From: CAYVFC01 sp964450715
GTDB taxonomy: Bacteria; Myxococcota_A; Polyangia; Polyangiales; JAFGIB01
Assembly (NCBI GenBank): GCA_964450715.1
Contig: CAYVFC010000017.1
Location: 21,518-85,517, forward strand
DNA length: 64,000 nt
Direction of reading: 5' to 3'
A program made the translations under genes and the position numbers. This document shows positions 60,631-64,000 of the stretch, one piece after another. The notes under the pieces are model-generated. The model did no database searches. It was not told the origin of the DNA and saw only the letters and a list, made by a program, of their open reading frames with translations. Position 1 is the stretch's first letter. Each line of letters begins with the position of its first letter.

Positions 60631-61144
60631 CGAATCCCCTGTCAGTCCGTCGATCGTCAAACGCGTTTATCGCCACTGGAGCTTCAGGCTGGTCCTGCTG
60701 TTGCTGGCAGTGCTGGTGGTCCGCGCCTTCCAGCAGCGGGGCGTGGCCGAGGGAAAGGCGCCACCGCTCGAGGGATACGACCTGCAAGGAAAGGTGGTTA
60801 CCTTGCAGGCTTTCGAGGGCAAGACCGTGCTCGTACATTTCTGGTCGACCTGGTGCGGCGTCTGCCAGGCCATGGCCGGTAACGTGCAGAAAGTTTCCGC
60901 GGACTACCCGGTGATCGCGGTGGCCAGCCAGTCGGGCGGTGCCGCCGAGGTCGGCGCCTATCTGGAAAGCGAGGGGCTCTCGCTGCCGGCTCTGCTCGAT
61001 CCGGAAGGCAGGCTCTCCTCGGACTACGGCGTGTCAGCGCTGCCGACCAGCTTCGTCATCGACGGGGCCGGCCGCATCCGCTCGGCCGAGGTCGGATACA
61101 CCACCGAGATGGGCTTACGGCTGCGGCTCTGGCTGGCGGAGTAA
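60623..61144 (+). CDS. TlpA-like membrane-anchored thioredoxin
   Basis: ATG 60623 lies after the purine-rich AAAGGGGGGAAAG and overlaps the previous gene by 8 bp. The 173-residue protein has an N-terminal transmembrane anchor (FRLVLLLLAVLVVRAF) and a periplasmic thioredoxin domain with WSTWCGVCQAM (the redox Cys pair), and the cis-Pro motif ALPTSFVID. It is like TlpA/ScsD proteins, which keep extracytoplasmic thiols reduced or isomerise disulfides. Coupling to the FkbM-type lipoprotein suggests a joint function in the envelope. It ends 195 bp before mgtE, which is on the other strand. Confidence 0.88.
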   Translation: MNSESPVSPSIVKRVYRHWSFRLVLLLLAVLVVRAFQQRGVAEGKAPPLEGYDLQGKVVTLQAFEGKTVLVHFWSTWCGVCQAMAGNVQKVSADYPVIAVASQSGGAAEVGAYLESEGLSLPALLDPEGRLSSDYGVSALPTSFVIDGAGRIRSAEVGYTTEMGLRLRLWLAE

Positions 61145-61338
61145 CCCGCCTCAGAACGTAAGCGTTCAGGTCTGGGACCATACGGCGGCCAAGGCGCCCG
61201 AAAAACCGAGCGCGCCCGCAGGGCCGCCGAGGAGTGTACCCACGTACATGACGAGGCGGCCCGAGGACGAAAGCCGGTTTTTCGGGATGGATTGGCCGCC
61301 GTCGTTTCATACACCGACACCACCCGTGATCGGCTACG
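61145..61338. other. Convergent gap
   Basis: No gene or terminator hairpin of note. A 27-codon minus-strand frame (61166-61249) with a Gly/Ala-rich hydrophobic sequence (MYVGTLLGGPAGALGF) could be a small membrane peptide or a remnant; the evidence is weak. Confidence 0.25.
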
Positions 61339-62754
61339 TCAGAACATCGCCCCGCTGAGCATAATCCGGGCCACGCTGAAGTAGATGACCAGCCCGGACA
61401 CGTCCACCAGCGTGGCCACCAGCGGAGCGGACGCGCTGGCGGGATCGAACCCCAGCCGCTGGATGATGAAGGGCAGCATCGATCCGGCCAGGGTCCCCCA
61501 GGTGACCACGCCGATCAGGCTCACACCCACGGTAAAGGCGAGCGGCACGTAGTTCTCGCCGTAGGCACCGGAAAGCGCTTCCCAGCCGGCGATGCGGACC
61601 AGACCGATGGCGGCCAGGATGGCGCCCAGCGCCAGGCCGGTAATCAGCTCGCGGCGGCTGACCCGCCACCAGTCGCGCAGGGTGACCTCGCCCAGCGCCA
61701 TGGCCCGGATGATAAGGGTGCTGGCCTGCGATCCGGAGTTGCCCCCGCTGGAGATGATCAACGGCACGAACAGCGCCAGCACCACCGCGCTGAGGATCTC
61801 GTTCTCGAAGCCGCTCATGGCGCTCGCCGTCAGCATCTCGCCCAGGAAGAGGACGGCCAGCCACCCGGCTCGCTTTCTGATCAGCGTGACGATCGAGGTA
61901 TTCATGTAGGGAGTATCGAACGGCGACATGCCGCCGACCTTCTGCATGTCCTCGGTGGCCTCCTCGTGCACAACGTCGACGACGTCGTCGACGGTTACGA
62001 TACCCTTCATGCGCCCCTCGGAATCGATGACCGGGATGGCGTTCAGGTCGTTCTCGGCGACCACCTGGGCCACTTCCTCCTGGTCCATGGTGTCCGGAAC
62101 CGCGATCACCTCGGGCTGCATCACTTCAATCAGCGGCCGGTCTCCGGGCGAGGCCAGCAGCTGGCGAAAGGAGACCACCCCCACCAGGCGCTGTTGCCCG
62201 TCCAGCACGTACGCGTAGTAAATGGTCTCCAGATGCTCCGCTTGCCGCCGCAGGTAACGGATCGCCTCCTCGACCGCCATCTCCGGGCGCAGCCGCGCGA
62301 AGCGAGGGCTCATCAGGCCGCCGGCATCGTCCTCCGCATAGGCGAGCAGCGCGTTCACCTCCCGGCGGGCCGGGGCATCGAGCAGATCGAGCAGCGTCGT
62401 TCGTTGCTCGTACGGCGTCTCCTGGATGACGTCGGCGGCGTCGTCGGGTGCGAGTTGGCGCATCCAAAGGCGGCGCTCCTTGACAGGCATCCGCTCCAGC
62501 ATGAAAACGTGATCAATGGCGGATAGGCCGAGGAAGAACTCCTCGGCATCCACTCGCGAAAGGCTCTCGAAACGATCGAGGCGCTCCTCCTCGGACAGCG
62601 AGAGCCAATCATCGCGCAGCTCGTCCACCGGTCCGCGCTCGCCCGGTCGGATGCTATAGCGCGGCTCGCTGGGCGCCGCCGGGCTGCTCTGGAACGCGTC
62701 GTCCGCGGTCTCGAACCTATCTTCCCCGGGCTCGGATCCGTTTTCCGGGACCAT
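61339..62754 (-). CDS. mgtE: MgtE-type magnesium transporter
   Basis: The 471-residue protein has the MgtE plan: an N-terminal superhelical domain (LSEEERLDRFESLSRVDAEE, then DVIQETPYEQRTTLLDLL), two CBS domains with GLMSPRFARLRPEMAVEEAI and PVIDSEGRMKGIVTVDDVVDVV, a connecting helix, and five transmembrane helices from ~295 with LIISSGGNSGSQASTLIIRAMA and the pore-lining VSLIGVVTWGTLAGSMLPF. These match Mg2+-gated channels where CBS domains sense cytoplasmic Mg2+. ATG 62754 is the start. It is convergent with the TlpA-like gene and divergent from the GNAT gene. No M-box riboswitch was recognised in the upstream gap. Confidence 0.95.
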   Translation of the reverse strand: MVPENGSEPGEDRFETADDAFQSSPAAPSEPRYSIRPGERGPVDELRDDWLSLSEEERLDRFESLSRVDAEEFFLGLSAIDHVFMLERMPVKERRLWMRQLAPDDAADVIQETPYEQRTTLLDLLDAPARREVNALLAYAEDDAGGLMSPRFARLRPEMAVEEAIRYLRRQAEHLETIYYAYVLDGQQRLVGVVSFRQLLASPGDRPLIEVMQPEVIAVPDTMDQEEVAQVVAENDLNAIPVIDSEGRMKGIVTVDDVVDVVHEEATEDMQKVGGMSPFDTPYMNTSIVTLIRKRAGWLAVLFLGEMLTASAMSGFENEILSAVVLALFVPLIISSGGNSGSQASTLIIRAMALGEVTLRDWWRVSRRELITGLALGAILAAIGLVRIAGWEALSGAYGENYVPLAFTVGVSLIGVVTWGTLAGSMLPFIIQRLGFDPASASAPLVATLVDVSGLVIYFSVARIMLSGAMF

Positions 62755-63035
62755 GGTCGCTCCCTCGGGTGGGAAGCGCCCATGCCGCCTCTCACCGAGC
62801 TAGTGCCGTGAACCAGTACCGTCAGGGTCTTCATTCATGGGTCGATCTGATTGCTCTACCAGCAGCCGCGCTTTCTCGCAACTACTCGACGCCGTAGCGG
62901 AGCAGAACCGCAGGCTCGGCAACGCCGGAGAGCCGAACCCGAACCGTGGATCGCTCCTCCATCGGTTCGCCCTTCCCCTGCAGGCTGGATTTCCTTGGCG
63001 CCGCCCGCCCCCGAGCTGTAGGCTCGGCCCGTGAA

Positions 63036-63851
63036 ATGACATACACCGACGACACATTGCTGACACTTTCCGACCTGAACCTGGCCGAATCGCACCGCGA
63101 GCACGCGCGCTGGTTGCCGCCCACCCGCGTCCAGGAGGACGAGCAAGTGCTCTTCGCGGCGAGCGGTACCCGCTTCCCCGCCGGCCCCTTCAACACGGCA
63201 GTGTGCGTGGGCGCGCCGGTGCAGGACGAGGAAGCCTTCCTCGACCGCGCCCGCGGCCACTTCGCCTCGCTAGGGCGCGGCTTCAGCGTCTACACGCGCG
63301 CTCATCTCGACCGAATGCTGGCGGCCGCCTGCGAGCGAGCGGGCTACCTGCGCGTGGGGGAGCCGCCGGGCATGGCCCTGCTCGAGCGCATCGCACCCCC
63401 GGACCTGCCCGGTGGCGTGGAAATCCGCACGGTGAGCTTGACCGCGGGCGCGACCGCATTCATCGAGGTATCGGCCGCGGCCTACGAATCGCTGGGACTT
63501 CCCGCGCCCGTTACCCTCAAGATCCTCTCGCGACCCGAGCGCTGGCTCACCCCCTACTGGCACGTCGAGGTGCTCTTCGAGCAACAGCGCCCGGTGGCAG
63601 CCGCCATGCTGCTCTTCGCTCACGGGGTCGCGGGCGTCTACTGGGTGGGTACGATCCCCGACGCGCGCGGCCGCGGCCACGCCGAGCGTATCATGCGCTC
63701 GCTCTGCAACCGCGCCTTTGATCGCGGGGCGGGCGCCGTGCTGCTACAGGCGTCGCCGTTCGGCGAGCCCATCTACCGGCGGCTCGGCTTCCGGGAGATC
63801 ACCCGCTATCCCTGGTACCTGGTAAGCGCGGAGCAGGCCGGGGCGCGCTGA
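63036..63851 (+). CDS. GNAT-family N-acetyltransferase
   Basis: ATG 63036 starts a 271-residue protein. The C-terminal part is a GNAT domain with the acetyl-CoA motif GVYWVGTIPDARGRGHAERI and the late GEPIYRRLGFREITRYPWYL. The N-terminal ~150 residues are a second, more divergent half, with FASLGRGFSVYTRAHLDRM, which suggests a two-domain GNAT or a fused substrate domain. The substrate cannot be told. It is divergent from mgtE. The frame continues upstream to 62946, but the conserved region and codon use begin after 63036. Confidence 0.82.
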   Translation: MTYTDDTLLTLSDLNLAESHREHARWLPPTRVQEDEQVLFAASGTRFPAGPFNTAVCVGAPVQDEEAFLDRARGHFASLGRGFSVYTRAHLDRMLAAACERAGYLRVGEPPGMALLERIAPPDLPGGVEIRTVSLTAGATAFIEVSAAAYESLGLPAPVTLKILSRPERWLTPYWHVEVLFEQQRPVAAAMLLFAHGVAGVYWVGTIPDARGRGHAERIMRSLCNRAFDRGAGAVLLQASPFGEPIYRRLGFREITRYPWYLVSAEQAGAR

Positions 63852-63870
63852 TCCATCGCCTGGTTTCAAA

Positions 63871-63950
63871 CCCACCGTAGGGGACGGGAGGGGGCAAGCC
63901 CCTCCCCTACCTTGACCGTTTACACGCCGTAGGGGCGGGCCTAGCGCCTC
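63871..63950. repeat. CGTAGGGG-type palindromic repeats after the GNAT gene
   Basis: A hairpin with perfect arms 63886-63893 (GGGAGGGG) and 63899-63906 follows the GNAT gene by ~35 bp and may act as its terminator, although no T-run follows. Its flank CCGTAGGGG recurs at 63927-63935 (CGCCGTAGGGGCGGGCCTAG). A related CGCCGTAGGG..GGGGCTCGCCCC stretch lies at 53266-53290 between convergent genes. They look like a small family of interspersed repeats. Confidence 0.4.
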
Positions 63951-64000
63951 ACCATTAGTCACATTTTTCGCCGATCTTCTCGCCGACTTTTTAGGCGACG

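Noticed and set aside
62755..63035. Possible M-box riboswitch upstream of mgtE
   Set aside because: The gap on the mgtE side is short and no M-box core was recognised; Mg2+ gating by the protein's own CBS domains explains regulation.

Overview
The window looks like chromosomal DNA of a high-G+C member of the Myxococcota (deltaproteobacterial, myxobacteria-like). Reasons seen in the sequence: two Hanks-type Ser/Thr kinases (one fused to an ATPase and TPR region), PEGA and SUMF1-type domains, a lipoprotein with the Cys-rich repeat typical of myxobacteria, and many secreted lipoproteins whose signal peptide is followed by a long Gly/Ser/Thr or Asp/Gly low-complexity linker. No rRNA, tRNA, CRISPR array, prophage or transposase gene was recognised.

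Layout. 1-12200: the 3' part of a secreted HEXXH-type peptidase, class II DAHP synthase (aromatic amino acid entry enzyme), a SUMF1-domain lipoprotein, a protein with a 36-residue repeat, a TPR/PEGA protein, a kinase, an MscS channel and a repeat-rich lipoprotein. 12250-13255: a palindromic mobile-like element and a VapBC toxin-antitoxin pair with an operator-like site at its start codon. 13471-19940: a xylan-degradation locus with GH62 arabinofuranosidase, GH10 xylanase and a propeller-like lipoprotein on one strand, and a GH30-type enzyme with an overlapping winged-helix regulator on the other. The GH30 protein has Asn where the acid/base Glu should be. 20102-30721: a tight five-gene operon (class III aminotransferase, sugar-type epimerase, methyltransferase, polytopic membrane protein, B12-binding radical SAM enzyme), an opposing paralogue of the membrane protein, a Cys-rich lipoprotein and a QueG-like reductase. 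31013-36160: a sigma factor, a 1231-residue kinase/ATPase/TPR protein and a gene-poor stretch with two long palindromic elements. 36158-42433: a methyltransferase, decayed GH43 and beta-sandwich remnants, and four surface lipoproteins. 42637-51781: a second operon (SpeE-like membrane protein, GT2-methyltransferase fusion, polytopic membrane protein, B12 radical SAM enzyme) and a further polytopic protein. 51929-64000: an AarF/ABC1 kinase-like protein, a CAP-domain protein, separate GT2 and methyltransferase genes facing a third B12 radical SAM plus membrane protein pair, a FkbM methyltransferase-like lipoprotein with a TlpA-like thioredoxin, MgtE and a GNAT protein.

The main theme is three separate loci that each combine a B12-binding radical SAM protein, a polytopic GT-C-like membrane protein and a class I methyltransferase, in two of them also a GT2 glycosyltransferase. 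Gene spacing is from -11 to +24 bp inside the two operons. This suggests parallel pathways that build or decorate a lipid-linked glycan or other envelope lipid. No product can be named from sequence alone.
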